Below, one piece after another: positions 1 through 12,641 of a stretch of 64,000 nt of DNA. The notes under the pieces were generated by a model, which was not told the origin of the DNA, did not search any database, and saw only the letters and a list, made by a program, of their open reading frames with translations. Origin of the DNA: Sesamum alatum (lineage: Eukaryota; Streptophyta; Magnoliopsida; Lamiales; Pedaliaceae); NCBI GenBank assembly GCA_034509735.1, contig JACGWO010000001.1:10060854-10124853 (forward strand), read 5' to 3'. Every line of letters begins with the position of its first letter. Position 1 is the stretch's first letter. The translations under genes and the position numbers were made by a program.

Positions 1-1167
1 TTACGGGTGAATTTGGTATTATGGTCTTGCATAACTATTGCTTGATAATTTTATTTCTTTTATTTTTCAAGTTTCTCATGTTTTCTTTTTAAAATGTTCT
101 CGGGATATGGATATGAAAATAATTAACTTGTGAATAAAAGAAAGAATCAATTACCATCCATGTTTCTTCTCGAGAAAATAAAATATTAAGTTTGTAGTTT
201 ATGTATTAGCAAAATATATAAATATTTTATTTTAAACAAATTTTAAAAGTGCGGCACAATTAATAGTTCTAAATTCTTATATATTTATGACTAGCCGTCG
301 TCGCACGCCGTTCTTATGTGCATATAATAAATAACTTTTATGCTTTAAAATATATTATAAATAAGAGTAAAATATATAAACTAACACATCACATTAAATA
401 ATAGAAAGGAAAGAAAGAAAAAAATAATTTATCAATTAATATAAAATTTGAAAAGTTGAATAAAGTAGTTATCTTATCAGTTGAATGTTATTTCAATTAA
501 TATAAAATTTGAAAAATTGAATAAACTAGTTATCTTATCAGTTGAGGGTTATTTTTGGCATTACAAAAAAGTGGTGTGGTAGTGTCATTAACCGTCATTT
601 GTGAGTAAAAATGAGGTTTCTTTTATATAATAGTATATATTATATTATTTTCAAATCTAAATTTGCTAATTTGTTAGTACATATCTCCTAATCGAAGTAT
701 CTAAAATCACATTTTGTTTGGAAAATTGGACTAAATTTTAATAATTTAGACACACAATGCAACTGCCAAATTTTCAATCAAAATTCAATGTTTTGGGTAG
801 TGTTTGCCTTAGTAATTTACTACTTGTGGACAGGAATAAACGTTGTGCCCAAGAAAATAATTTACGACATTTTGAATTATCGTAAACTTTGATACTCAAA
901 ATTTATTTTTTAATTAATAAATTTATTAAAAAAATAAAAACAATCAAAGAATAATTCTAATATTTTTTCCCTCAAACCCCACTGTTGCTTTCTCTCTTAT
1001 TATTCTCCATAAATTTTTATATTTTTAATAAATTTATAATTATAATTTATTTATCTTTTCTCGCCTCATACAGTTTTTTTTTTTTTTTTTTCTACTCGCG
1101 AATTATTTTCCATCGTGCAATCATTGATTCTTTTCATCAATCAATCCCAAAACCAGAAAGCCCCGCA
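1..1167. other. AT-rich intergenic sequence upstream of the duplicated unit
   Basis: No gene is visible. The stretch is AT-rich, with a short direct repeat (a motif reading caattaatataaaatttga occurs near 434 and again near 494) and a poly-T run near 1075-1090. Its right part is the native upstream region of AKR copy 1. Sequence shared with AKR copy 2 only begins at about 1168. Confidence 0.6.
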
Positions 1168-1202
1168 TAGGCTTTACTACGCAGTGGACTGTTGGTGTTA
1201 CT

Positions 1203-1209
1203 TATATAG
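1203..1209 (+). promoter_or_regulatory. Candidate TATA box of AKR copy 1
   Basis: TATATAG lies about 82 bases before the ATG at 1291, inside the roughly 120 bases of upstream sequence shared by both AKR copies. In copy 2 the matching bases (13532-13538) read TATATTG. Position and sequence suit a plant TATA box. No transcript evidence is available. Confidence 0.45.
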
Positions 1210-1290
1210 CAAACTAAAACCAGAAAGCCTCTCATAGGCTCATCCATTGAAGAAGTTAGAGAGAGAAAGAGAAGCTCATTCGTTGCGAAG

Positions 1291-3803
1291 ATGGCGATTA
1301 CGCTGAACAGCGGCTTCAAGATGCCGATGATTGGGCTGGGCGTTTGGCGGATGGAAGGCAAAGATATAAAAAATCTTATATTCAACGCCATTAAAATTGG
1401 TTACCGTCACTTTGATTGCGCCGGTACTCTCTCTCGCTCTCTCGGCCGCTCGCTCTTTTAACTCTCGTCGCGCAATACTTATGTTACTCGAGATTCTGTT
1501 TTTAATTTCTTTTATCTTTTTTTTGTTGAATGTTGATTTAGACTTCTGCTATTGGAAAAGTTTACCTTAGAAATTTTTGTTCTCGAGCAAACTGCGAATG
1601 AGTTGTTGTATTACAGGTGCCTTCGAAATTACCATCTGATGTTTATTTTTTAAATGTTTCTAAGGACTTTGAGAAATGAAATGTAGCATTACTGAAACAA
1701 TTAGATTTAGTTCGTTTATGAGTCTTTTACAACCCGACAAACTTAGTAGCTGTTTCTTTGATTGTGTGATTGGGATTAATAAACTTGATGGGCTGGCACG
1801 GCCACCCTTTGCAGCTGACTACAAGAATGAAGAAGAAGTTGGGGAGGCGCTTGCTGAAGTGTTTCAGGCAGGAATTGTCAAGAGAGAGGATCTCTTCATA
1901 ACAACAAAGGTTAGTTATAGACTTTCTCACTGTGCAAAACTGTCATATTCCTATTTCTTGTGCTTAGTTGATGATTACTTATCACCTTGTAAAGGCAATA
2001 AGACTTATTCCTCTAATCGCAGCTGTGGAATTCGGACCATGGGCATGTAGTCGAGGCCTGCAAAGACAGTCTAAAGAAACTACGCCTGGATTATTTAGAC
2101 TTATACCTAGTTCACTTCCCTGTTGCCACAAGACACACAGGTACTTTCCTGCATCAAAGATGTTGTTCTTGACCCTCTACGGCCGTTGTCATATTCTGAG
2201 TGGTATCCTCAGCTTAGCTTTAACATTCCATAAGCTGGTCTTATGGCTGAATGATAGGAAAGGTCAATCAGTGTACGGTGAGTGCCAGCATGACCGTACA
2301 TCGTAGATCTTAGAGGTAAAAACAAGGGACTGTCAATTTCAACACGAGTGCAAAGATGGAAAATATGGTGGTAGTTGGAGAGATGTACTTGCTACTGCTA
2401 CACATTGTTTAAAGCTTTCCGTATCGCTGTGTTTTGTGATCAATTCTTATTGGGGGATCTCAGAGTTATTTGTTTTTCTTTTCTTTTTTCCTGTCGGCAA
2501 TAAGAACGATTTTGTTCTCGTGTTAATGCTCCTGATCTGTTGGTGTTGGAAAGTGTTCTCTCTGATATTGACATTCTTGCAGGAGTTGGTACAACTGCAA
2601 GTGCTTTGGGAGAGGATGGTGTTTTGGACATAGACATCACTGTATCATTGGAGACCACATGGCACGCAATGGAAGATCTAGTTTCCATGGGCTTAGTGCG
2701 AAGCATAGGGATCAGGTGACTCAAAGCTTCTCTTTCTCCATTCATTTATTTTCTCTTTTTTTCGCAATGTATTTTGCTTCTGAATAACTAACATATGATG
2801 AACTGCACACTTCTATTGTATTTTGAATGTGGATCATAATATAAATAAGTTCAAATCTGAAAACTATCTAGGAGTGAAAAAATTGGCAATAACAATGCTG
2901 TTGAAAGCACACTCCATGTTGATGATCAACAAGAAAAAGGCAAACTCAATAACAACCCTTCTTCTAGGTTATGTTATCTAGCACCCCTCAGAAGCTGCAA
3001 GTGGCCATTTTTAGATACAACGAGTTCTCAACTACTTGGATGAATTACTATCGAGTCCTTGTCTCCATGTTTAAGTATTCTTTGCTTTTCTCAGCAATGG
3101 TTTATATAGGTGATAGCTGCTCCCTTCCTCTATCCTTCAGTCTGTTTCTCCCAGAATAGATCAAAACTATTGGAACTTGTATTTGCCTGATTTTTCTCTT
3201 AACAATTTAATAAATTTCTATATGCAGCAACTATGATATATTTCTAACCAGAGATTGCTTAGCCTACGCGAGAGTGAAGCCTGCTGTAAATCAGATCGAG
3301 ACACATCCTTATTTCCAGCGAGATTCTCTTGTTAAGTTTTGTCAGAAACATGGTGTCTGTGTTACAGCCCACACTCCTCTTGGAGGTGCTGCAGCCAACA
3401 CAGAATGGTTTGGTTCAGTGTCATGTTTGGACGATCCAGCTCTTAAAGTATGTTTTGTTCTTCACTTCAACCTATTTCTACTCTCATAACTCTTTTCATT
3501 CGATAAAAGATTGAAGTTACGGAATAAGAATCCGCCCCAAAATGAACTTCAATTTTGCTTGTTTTGCATCAGGGTCTTGCCAAGAAGTACAATAAGACTG
3601 TGGCTCAGATCGTTCTTCGCTGGGGTATCCAACGGAATACAGTCGTAATACCAAAGTCATCAAAAGTCGAGAGATTGGAGGAGAACTTTCGGGTATCTGA
3701 CTTCGAGCTTGCTAATGAAGACATGGATCTTATCAAAACTATCGACCGCAATTATCGGACCAATCAACCTGCCAAGTTTTGGGGCATAGATTTGTATGCA
3801 TAA
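1291..3803 (+). CDS. NADPH-dependent aldo/keto reductase, mannose-6-phosphate reductase type, copy 1
   Basis: Exons 1291-1423, 1815-1909, 2023-2140, 2583-2715, 3228-3447 and 3573-3803 join without a frame break into 309 codons, the usual length for plant mannose-6-phosphate / sorbitol-6-phosphate reductases; all introns are GT-AG. The product is a cytosolic (beta/alpha)8-barrel enzyme expected to reduce an aldose 6-phosphate to its polyol phosphate (mannose-6-P to mannitol-1-P in celery) with NADPH. The catalytic tetrad is visible as D42, Y47 (CAADYKNE), K76 (TTKLW) and H107 (LVHFP). The IPKSS segment (K261, S262) with R267 is the NADPH phosphate-binding motif. The N terminus (MAITLNSGFKMP) fits this subfamily, which fixes the start. 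The substrate preference between mannose-6-P and glucose-6-P is inferred from family resemblance. A second copy lies at 13626-21304. Confidence 0.93.
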
Positions 3804-4070
3804 GTTTCCTTGTGCATCGGATCTGCAAATGCTAATCTGCAGTTATCTTGTAGGAATAAAAGTGGGAGAGGCAGATTGTTTCTCAATCTTGCGTCAGTGG
3901 CAACTTCGTTGTTTAAAGAATCTGAACCTATATACATTTGATGATTGCACTGATCGAATGTGAATCACTCCATGAAGGAAAATTGGATTTAATTTGATCT
4001 TTCACGTTGTGTACCAGGTATTTGATCAGATCCTTCCTGCAGGAAAAAGAAAATGCATTAATCTCAACAT

Positions 4071-4809
4071 GCACAGTGGGCCGGATTGGGCCAGCCCAGC
4101 CAAGGATCAGCTTAACCCAATAAAAAAATGGATTGGTTCAGCGAAGCCCTGCTTGGACCGGGTCGGTCCTGGGTATAAATACTTAGGACCAGTCAAACCT
4201 AGTGGCCCAAGACCACCTGGTCCTGGACATGACTTGTTGGGCCATTTTTTTTAATAATACAAGTTATATAATTTTTATTATTTAAATTGACTATTCTAAT
4301 AGATTTTTTATATTTTTGAAACTCTAAAGTATTTTATTTTTATCGTTCTTAATTTTTTTTAAATATTAATTCATTAATACTCTTTATTTCAAAGTTTATT
4401 TTAATTTTTTTTGAATTTGTTATTATTTAAATTTATTATTGTAAGGTTGTTAGTCAAATTATTATTTAAGTTTATTATATAGTCGTAATCATTTTTTTCT
4501 AGTCATAATTTTTTGTATGAGTTAATTTTTTATTCGTTTATTTTTTAAGGTAACCATAAATTTAAATAATTGGTCAAAATAATAAGTCAAATTCATAACA
4601 AAAAAGTAAACACAAGCACATTCGGCCTTGATCTGGGCCTGGTTCGCACCTCAACCGTGCCGGTCCATGGGTTAAACCTAGATTTAAAAATGGAACCAAC
4701 TGAGGCCCATTTACTACCCCAGGACTGGCTATAAATAATAGCGAACTGGTTTTGGATTGGACTTTTGCAAACTGATCCGTGTCGATTCTGTGCCGATCTG
4801 GCGCACTGT
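4071..4809. mobile_element. Non-autonomous hAT-like element downstream of AKR copy 1
   Basis: The equivalent place after AKR copy 2 (about 21,480-21,500) lacks about 770 bases that are present here. The ends form an imperfect inverted repeat: CAGTGGGCCGGATTGG at the left and, read on the opposite strand, CAGTGCGCCAGATCGG at the right. CAGTG-type ends are typical of hAT elements. The interior contains repeated gggccgg-like words and no transposase frame. The expected 8-bp target duplication is not clear, so the exact limits and the superfamily are provisional. Confidence 0.5.
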
Positions 4810-5531
4810 GAGCATTGACTTTAATCCATTTATTCAGTCTGTACGATGGGACTTTCCTTCCGTCACATTAGCTTAAATGCAGTAATAAACTTTCCAAATA
4901 GCCATTTCGTGTCTACAGCATCAATTGACTATCAATTTTCTAGCACCATCTCTGAGTAAAATGCCCCCCCCTAATGCGCAAGCATCAGGATATCACCTTT
5001 TTCTTTTGCTGTAACTAAGGAAATGCCCATTTGAAAAATCTTATTTAACTTGAAATGTACAAGTGCTTTACACATTTTAGGATACATGCAAACGAGCTGC
5101 CTATATAATTCTATTATCTGCACTAGTAAACAAAAGGGATAATAGCATAGCGGTTTCTAGGATAGTTGTCAAATTTACGAATGTACCACCTTTGAGTTTC
5201 AGCTGCTGCAAAGACGAGATTTGCCACCTGCAAAATTAGAAAGTATTAAAGCAGTCAATCGTTTGAACATCTTTCTAGGCACGGGGGATCATACTTTCTT
5301 TCCTCAATGTTCTAGGAAATTAAGACATATATACCACAAACCCAAAGAGTAACCAAATTGTAATATCAGAAAATCCACTAGCAACCACAAGTCCGCTGTA
5401 TATGACCTCCAAGAGAATGAGAAAAAGAGAAGTAAATAACTAAAACAACTTGTTGAAATCCTGGGATGCAAGATGACTAATGAAACTTCCACAGATAGAA
5501 AAAAGAACCTACAATCTTTGCAAGATAATGT

Positions 5532-5927
5532 TGTTGAGATTGCTGCAGACAATGGTGAGGATGCAGTTGGCAAAGATGGTGAAGGTGAAGGCCATGAAAT
5601 ATCAAGCCTTGTGTTCGATGATGCTGGATGAAGGAGCTCAAAGTCGCACTTTTCCCTCTTGCGTTTTTGCTTACTTCATTATACGTTTTTTGCTAAGTTA
5701 GGCTGAATGTTAGGCTGAGGCATTTATTCGGTCTTTGGTTGGTCCATGCTGGACATCAAGGAGGTTAGGTTTGTTACATGGCAGTTAGGCGGGTAACTTT
5801 CTCTTTTGTGTATAAAACGAGGGTTTACTGTGTATTTGTGCAATTAATAAAGAAATGCAATTACTTTCCCAAAATTCCATGGCAACTGCTCTCTAATTCT
5901 TCCGTGCGCACACCATGAAATTCAACA
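5532..5927 (+). repeat. Left LTR of the Copia element
   Basis: This is a 396-bp LTR beginning TGTTGAGATTGC and ending TTCAACA, immediately before the primer-binding site. Its first 188 bases recur directly at 10351-10538 and its first 117 bases recur inverted at 10539-10655. A gtataaaacg stretch near 5810 could be the element's TATA box. Confidence 0.92.
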
Positions 5928-5940
5928 TGGTATCAGAGCC
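5928..5940 (+). other. Primer-binding site of the Copia element
   Basis: TGGTATCAGAGCC directly follows the left LTR. TGGTATCAGAGC is the standard complement of the 3' end of plant initiator tRNA-Met used by many Copia elements. Confidence 0.9.
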
Positions 5941-6035
5941 TTTATCTTGAAGGTCTCTGCATATCTGTGGTACTAATACTTTCAATAATCTGGTAGATCG
6001 GAACCAGTGCGAATCACTGGTAAGAAGTGTTGGCT

Positions 6036-6990
6036 ATGGCGAATTCTGTCGCAGCTGAGGAAACAGTCAGTAGAGGCAGAGCTGAGGCGAATTCACTGGA
6101 GAAGGACGCACTGTACATTCATCCTTCAGAACATTCCGGTTTGGTGCTCACCTCCGCACCTCTGGATCGAACTAATTTTTTGCTCTGGAGTCGAGGGGTT
6201 TATGTTTCGCTCGGGACGAAGATGAAGTTTGGCTTCATCGACGGGACGTTCCCACGGCCGCCGTTTGGTTCAGCACACTTCGAACAGTGGCGACGGGTGG
6301 ACCTAATGGTCACATCCTGGATCTGGAATTCTATTTCCAAAGACTTAGTAGAGGCCTTCATGTATGTGTCCTCCTCACGAGAACTGTGACTAGAACTTTA
6401 GGCCAGATATGGTCGCAACAACGGTCCAATGATATACAAGCTGTAAAGGGAGATCTCTTCTGTGACTCAGGGTGATTTGCCACCACTGCCTGCCTCACAA
6501 AGGTGAAGAAGCTCTGGAATGAGCTCACCTGTTTGGATCCTTACCCAAAATGGACTTGTGGTGCTTGTGTGTGTGGGGTCAATAAGGCCATCACAGACAA
6601 ATATTGTCTACGCAATTGATGCAATTCCTTATGGGGTTACATGAAGTGTTTGACCATGAACGCAACCAAATACTCATGATGGACCCATTGCCGGATATTG
6701 AGAAAGCATATGGTATGGTATTTGTTGTAGAGAAGTAGAGATCTGTACATATGGAGTTGAATGACACTTCCACTAATGCTGCCTATACTACCTCCCTGAA
6801 CGAGAATAGGAGAGAGGGAGAAAACCAAGGCAGACGAAGGCAACAAGTTGACAAAAAAGGATTGATGTGTACAAAGTGCCATAAACCAGGCCACACTGTC
6901 GAAACATGTTTCTCATACATGGAGTTCCAGATTGGTATAAAGCCATTATGGGGAAAAGAAAGAAAGGACAAGCTACTCGACAACTTATAA
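6036..6990 (+). pseudogene. Copia gag remnant
   Basis: The frame starting at 6036 encodes a Gag N terminus with the typical 'HPSEHSGLVL... LLWSRG... FIDG' pattern, and breaks near 6389. Farther on, a different frame carries a CCHC zinc knuckle (CTKCHKPGHTVETC, 6868-6909). The pieces lie in different frames separated by stops, so no Gag protein can be made. Confidence 0.85.
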
Positions 6991-7149
6991 CTAATGTGGA
7001 TGATAACGGTGCTGAAAGTAGATCACAATCAGCTTTTGACAAGGGAGGACAGGATAGCAATGTAGCTACTCTGGTGAATGAACTCTGGAAAATGGTGAAA
7101 GGGAGTAATGTACCCTCGGATCCCATCACCAACTTTGCCAATTTTGCTT

Positions 7150-10100
7150 AACTGGAGGAAGACTTTGCAGGTAATGCTGTTCACACTTCTACAATTGATT
7201 TGTGCTCTTGGATTATTGACACGGGTGCAACCAATCGCATATGTGCTAACATTGCATTGTACACTTCCCATTCTAAACCCTCTCACACACAGGTCATTCA
7301 TTTGCCTGATGGTTCTAATCGTGCAATCTTATACACAAGAATTATTCAGCTTTCTAGAAATATAATCCTGCATGATGTACTATACATACCTTCCTTTTCA
7401 GTCAACCTGATTTCTGTAAGCCAGCTGTGTAAACACTCCACTTACTCCTTTACCTTCTCTGAACACAAATGCATTTTGCAGGACCAGGTAACTAAAGAAA
7501 CCCTGGCTGTGGGGAGATTATGCAAGAAACTATACATATTGACTCAAGACACACACTCTCATAGACATTCTTGTCATGTAGTACCTTCTGATTTACTTTG
7601 TAATACTTCAAATCTCTGTAATCAAGAGGTGAGGCACCACAGACTAGGCCATGTCTTCCTTCATTCAATAAAACAAATTCCATCTTTGCATACCAAGCTT
7701 GCATTTGTTGATATTTCATGTGATATTTGCCCCCTTGCCAAGCAGGCTTGAATACCTTTTCCAACAAGCACCTCCATCTCTGCAGCCATCTTTGACTTGG
7801 TGCATATTGACCTATGGGGACCTTATAAGGACCCTACACTTTCAGGTTGCCACTATGTGTTGACTATCCTAAAAGATCATAACTGTTCCCTCTGGACCTA
7901 CCTCCTCAAACAGAAATCTCAAGTGCCATCAGTTCTTTCTACCTTCTGCAACCTTGTTCAAACCCAATTCATTACTAAGATAAAAACCTTTCGATCAGAT
8001 AATGGATCCGAGTTCCTTAACCAACACCGCAAGCTTCTCTTTGACAGCTTGAGCATTATACATCAAACCTCATGCACCTACACCCCTCAACAAAACGGAA
8101 GGGTTGAGAGAAAACATAGGCACCTTGTCTCAGTAGCTAGGGCTCTTCTCATTCAAGCCTCTTTACATATGAAGTTTTGGGGGGATGCCATCCTTATTGC
8201 CACCTTTCCTGATAAATCGAACACCCTATCACCTTTTACAATGGAAAACACCATTTGAAATCCTCTATGGAACACCACCCTCCTATGATCACATCCGCAC
8301 TTTTGGCTGTCTATGTTATGGCACCAACCTAGACCCTAACAAGACCAAATTCCAAGCTCGAGCTCATAAGTGCATCTTGATAGGCTACCCCGCGCACCAA
8401 AAGGGTTACAAGCTATATAATCTCGATACTCACTGCACCTTCATATCTTGGGATGTCCTCTTTCAAGAATCCCTCTTTCCCTTCTCCACCTCTCCCAACA
8501 CTCCTGATACAACTCCCATTCCTCTTCCTTTAACCTCTGATGTCTTACTCCCTGAGTCCTATCCTCTAGCTTCCTCTGAACCACCGCTTGCAGAACTACT
8601 TCCCATTACTCTTCCTGAATCACCCTTAGCCCACATTGATCTCCCTGCTGCTCCTCCTTCTCCCCCTGTCAGGAGGTCCAGCAGGCCCACTCATAAACAT
8701 GCATGGCTCAATGATTTCATCTCTAATACCTCTGACTCTTCCCTTTTACATACAATCAATGCATCATATATCTCTTTTGTTGCATCCTTGTCAGTTTTGC
8801 AGGAGCCCAGGTCCTTTAAGGAAGCTGTGCAGTTTGAGGTATGGAGACAGGCTATGGACACTGAGTTGAAGGCTTTAGAGGCGAACCGTACTTGGTGGCT
8901 CATTCCTCTCCCTCATGGCAAGAAAGCCATTGGTTGTAAGTAGGTATTCAAGACAAAACTGAGGGCTGATGGAAGTGTGGAAAGACAAAAGGCTCGGCTG
9001 GTTGCTAAGGGTTTCAACCAGGTGGAGGGGGTGGATTACACAGACAGTTTTTCCCCGGTGGCCAAGGTGATCACTGTGCGTGTGTTCCTCACTATTGCTG
9101 CATCCCATGGTTGGTCCCTCCAGCAACTTGACATAAACAATACCTTCCTCCATGGCTATTTGGAAGAGGATCTATACATGAAACCGCTTGAAGGTTATGC
9201 TGTGGAACCAGGTCCTATTTGCAAGTTAGAAAGGTCTCTCTATGGTCTAAAGCAAGCTTCTAGACAGTGGAACGTTGAATTTACTCTGAAGCTCAAGGAT
9301 TTTGGGTTTGTTTAATCTGCATATGATCATTGCTTGTTCACGAAGTCCTCTTCCTCAGGCATTATAGCTCTATTGGTGTACGTTGATGACATCTTACTGA
9401 CTGGGCCTTGTTTACAGGATTTACAGACTGTGAAGGAATACCTACATGGCTTATTCACCATTAAAGACCTCAAGGATGCACAATATTTTCTGAGGTTGGA
9501 GATTGCTCGCAGTACAACAGGTGTTTATGGTGCTCAAACCAAGTATGTCAGGGACATTCTCACAGACACTGGCCTTCTTCATGCCAAGTCTGTTTCTACC
9601 CCATTTCCTCAAGGCCTAAAGCTGACTCTTGACTCTAGTGCACCTTTACAACAGCCTGACTCCTGTAGACGGCTCATTGGCAGATTGCTCTACCTGTGAT
9701 TCACCCGGCCGGATATATCTCACAGCGTGCAGCAACTAAGTTAATTTCTAAACCGGCCTTGTGAGACTCACTGGCAGGCTGCCTTACACGTCGTTCGTTA
9801 CCTTAAGGGTTGCCCTTCCAAGGGCCTGTTTCTTCCATCACATAACTAGTTTGGTTTACGGGTCTTCTATGATGCTGATTGGGCCTCATGCTCGGACACC
9901 AGGCAGTCCCTCACTGGCTTTTGTATATTTTTGGGTGATGCCTTGATCTCATGGAAGACCAAAAAGCAGTCCATGGTGTCCCGCTCCATGGCGGACCCGG
10001 AGTATCGCAACATGGCTGCCAGCATCTGTGAACTTCATTGGATTACCTATCTTCTTTCCGACTTTGGTCTCTCTCCCCAGCTCCCCGTGCCTCTTTTCTG

Positions 10101-10356
10101 TGACAATAAAGCCGCTCTCTACATCCTGGCTAATCCTGTGTTTCATGAGTGGATGAAGCATATCGAGCTCGACTGCCACCTGGTTCGTGATGCCTACAAG
10201 GAGGGCTTCATTTCTCCTTCCCATGTTCGTAGTTCCCTGCAGCTTGCGGACATGTTTACTAAGATCCTGCCCTTCAAGTCGTTCACTGTTTTGATGTCCA
10301 AGTTGGGACTGGCTTCTTTGGCCCCCAGTCCCACTTGTGGGGGGGGGGGCTGTTGA
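7150..10356 (+). pseudogene. Copia pol remnant (protease, integrase, reverse transcriptase, RNase H)
   Basis: The protease motif (WIIDTGAT, D-T-G near 7218) is followed by an integrase zinc-binding part (HHRLGH near 7640). The integrase core begins around 7797 (VHIDLWGP), includes the RSDNGSEF motif near 7999, and continues to about 8260. The reverse transcriptase is at about 8810-9700 with YVDDILLTG intact, and RNase H with the CDNKAA motif lies at about 9930-10350. In-frame stops near 7749, 8941, 9313 and 9697 and a shift near 8235 break the frame. In the RNase H segment the usual small residue plus E before EYR is D-P (MADPEYR). Confidence 0.9.
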
Positions 10357-10655
10357 GATTGCTGCAGACAATGGTGAGGATGCAGTTGGTAAAGATGGTG
10401 AAGGTGAAGACCATGAAGTCTCAAGCCTTGTGTTCGATGATGCTGGATGAAGGAGCTCAAAGTCACACTTTTCCCTCTTGCGTTTTTGCTTACTTCATTA
10501 TACGCTTTCTGCTAAGTTGGGCTGAATGTTAGGCTGAGTGCGACTTTGAGCTCCTTCATCCAGCATCATCGAACACAAGGCTTGAGACTTCATGGCCTTC
10601 ACCTTCACCATCTTTGTCAGCTGCATCCTCACCATTGTCTGCAGCAATCTCAACA
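10351..10655. repeat. Aberrant right LTR: direct fragment plus inverted LTR start
   Basis: 10351-10538 matches the first 188 bases of the left LTR in direct orientation. It then switches at about 10538/10539 to a reverse-complement copy of the first 117 bases (matching 5532-5648), ending CTCAACA next to the target duplication. The U5 half of a normal right LTR is missing, so both outer ends of the inserted element are LTR starts. Confidence 0.9.
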
Positions 10656-10973
10656 AATGTGGAGACGAAACATATTAGAACCAGTCACCACCAGGAATTG
10701 CATAATCATCAACTTTTTCATCATTCTCCTTTAACGAGCCCTGATTTTTCAGAAATAAGAATGTTATTCGTATAACAGGTCCCCAGAGACAATGTCAATC
10801 AAGCCAAGTCGAGAATGATGCCACAAAATAGTCTAATGGATTTAAGTGCTCTACTAACATTGGGTAGAACAAGCCTAGCCTTGAAAGTCAGCACTCACAA
10901 ACATACATATCCCAAGTAGTCAAAATGATTTATAGAAAGCAGGATATTTTTGCTTGACTCTGTTCCCAACTTA

Positions 10974-12641
10974 GGGTGTGTTTACTATGGGTGATAGGAT
11001 TAGATGGCCCAATATTAATTTGGGATTGTTTGTGTGATTTTGCCTTACATGTTTATCTAGTAAGACATTTACTAGTTGTGTTTGTTTGGGGTATAGTTTA
11101 TGAGTTATTTTTTGTGTTTCGTTTACTTTGTTGGATTATTCTGTGTATTATTTACTTCAATTACCATTTTGGTCATGAATAAGATAAAATGTCCTATTAT
11201 TGCATATCACCTATTGCTTACGTATTGGAAAAATCCAGACATTGCTTCTACCTCCCTTTTCTCTACAATTCTTCCAAATTGGGAGATATTTTTAACTTTT
11301 CTTTGCTCAACACCATGTGGCCAGGCATCTTCTTTCCCTTAAAAACCTGATCAAACTAGATAGAATAGTAAGTCACAGCATGCATCTGCAATGTAAGTAA
11401 ATGCCGATCATTAGATAAAAAGTTGTCAAGATACCAAAGAAAACAGAAAATAACAAAATCAATTCTAAAACTAATTTATCCACTTTCTGGGATGGACCTT
11501 TATAGTTTTACAGAGAGGTTCCCAGGTGTCTTTGGAAGAGAGTTTCCTTTAGTTGTAAGATATCAAGCAAAGGAAATCATTCTTGTTGTTTGTTTTCGAG
11601 ACTCGACTTAACTAATTCCCTCCTATAACAACAGATGCTCAACGTTGATGACTTCTTTCCAGTTATCAGCTTCTCAAAACCAAATAATATTTAGCCATCA
11701 ACATATACCTCTATAAGATCCGAATGTCTCTCGTAACGGAAGAATTTAATCAATCTTTTCATGGAGACAACATTAGTTTGTAAAAAGGAAAGATTGGATA
11801 AAACTACTTTATGGAATCTCATAAGGCTAAGTTGCTCACAACATAACATATTCATTTCTTTAATTTTCACACCTTAGTAAGTACTACAGGCAATATAAAA
11901 AAAATGGCAGACTTGAGCAAAGTGAATAACAATATATGAGCATCAGGAAAAGAGCAGCTTGCATCAAAACATGCTTATTCAATCCTCCAAGATATCTTCA
12001 ACCCGACGACATCCGATTCTACAAACCACCAAGTCAATTACAAGTAAAATCAGAAATTTTTTGAAATAAAAAAGGAAAATGTATAACACAAGCACAGATC
12101 AGACCGCTAATGTTTTTTTAAATAAAAAAAGGAAAATGTATAACAAAAGGAAATATGGTAAAACAGACCGCTAATGTTGCTCGGTCACTGGAGATCTTCC
12201 TTGCCGAATCTTGAGTGAAAAGCTCAAAAAAGCATAATAAATGAAGAAGAAGAAGCCATTTTCAGCAATTATTGAGAGAGATATGTGCCATTCGGACAAA
12301 TAAAATTTGAAGAGGAAGATGAAATAGTAAAGTAATAAATGTGTCAGGTGCAATTAATGCACCTGACACGGTAGATAGTAAATTCCACAAGTTATAAGGG
12401 CATAATAAACATTTTGCTGCAAAAAGTGAGGGTATTTACGGAAACCAATAAACTTGGCAATCTGCATGTGCTTAGTGACAAGTTAGTCAACCCCAAAAAG
12501 GCCTGAACTAGATTGTCACGAATTGATGCATTTATCAAGGGCCTCTTCCCAAACTCACGGGCCATGAATTTAGCTAGTAAACATCCGATTACTCTTGATT
12601 ACACAGGATATCCGGACTAATCACACATAGTAAACACGTCC
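10974..12641. mobile_element. Non-autonomous PIF/Harbinger-like element
   Basis: This 1,668-bp insertion lies in an intron of the polyprenol reductase pseudogene. Its ends are inverted repeats, GGGTGTGTTTACTATG at the left and GGACGTGTTTACTATG (read from the right end on the opposite strand). It is flanked by the 3-bp duplication TTA (10971-10973 and 12642-12644). The intact paralogue has a single TTA at that point (near 22510). The GGGTGTGTTT start and TTA target duplication are typical of PIF/Harbinger and Tourist elements. No DDE transposase frame is seen; the short frames inside are unremarkable. Confidence 0.85.

Larger units (their letters stand above)
5532..10655 (+). mobile_element. 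Ty1/Copia LTR retrotransposon with an inverted right end
   Basis: The element sits in exon 4 of the polyprenol reductase pseudogene, flanked by a perfect 5-bp target duplication AATGT (5527-5531 and 10656-10660). The intact paralogue shows the empty site as a single AATGT. Order: left LTR 5532-5927, tRNA-Met primer-binding site from 5928, gag remnant, then protease, integrase, reverse transcriptase and RNase H (the Copia order), a G-rich polypurine tract, and a right LTR beginning at 10351. The coding part contains several stops and frameshifts, so the copy is dead. The right LTR is only a 188-bp fragment followed by an inverted copy of the LTR start. Confidence 0.95.

Noticed and set aside
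1737..1909. Single-frame protein reading from 1676 through AKR exon 2
   Set aside because: The part before 1815 is intron; the exon border is fixed by copy 2 and by the family sequence.
7108..7365. Overlapping frames in the protease region
   Set aside because: Shadow of the Copia pol frame that carries the DTGA motif.
6027..10356. Long reading frames as host genes
   Set aside because: They are Gag, protease, integrase, reverse transcriptase and RNase H pieces of the Copia element, broken by stops.
10194..10734. Frames across the right LTR of the Copia element
   Set aside because: They arise from the LTR and its inverted copy. They have no domain.
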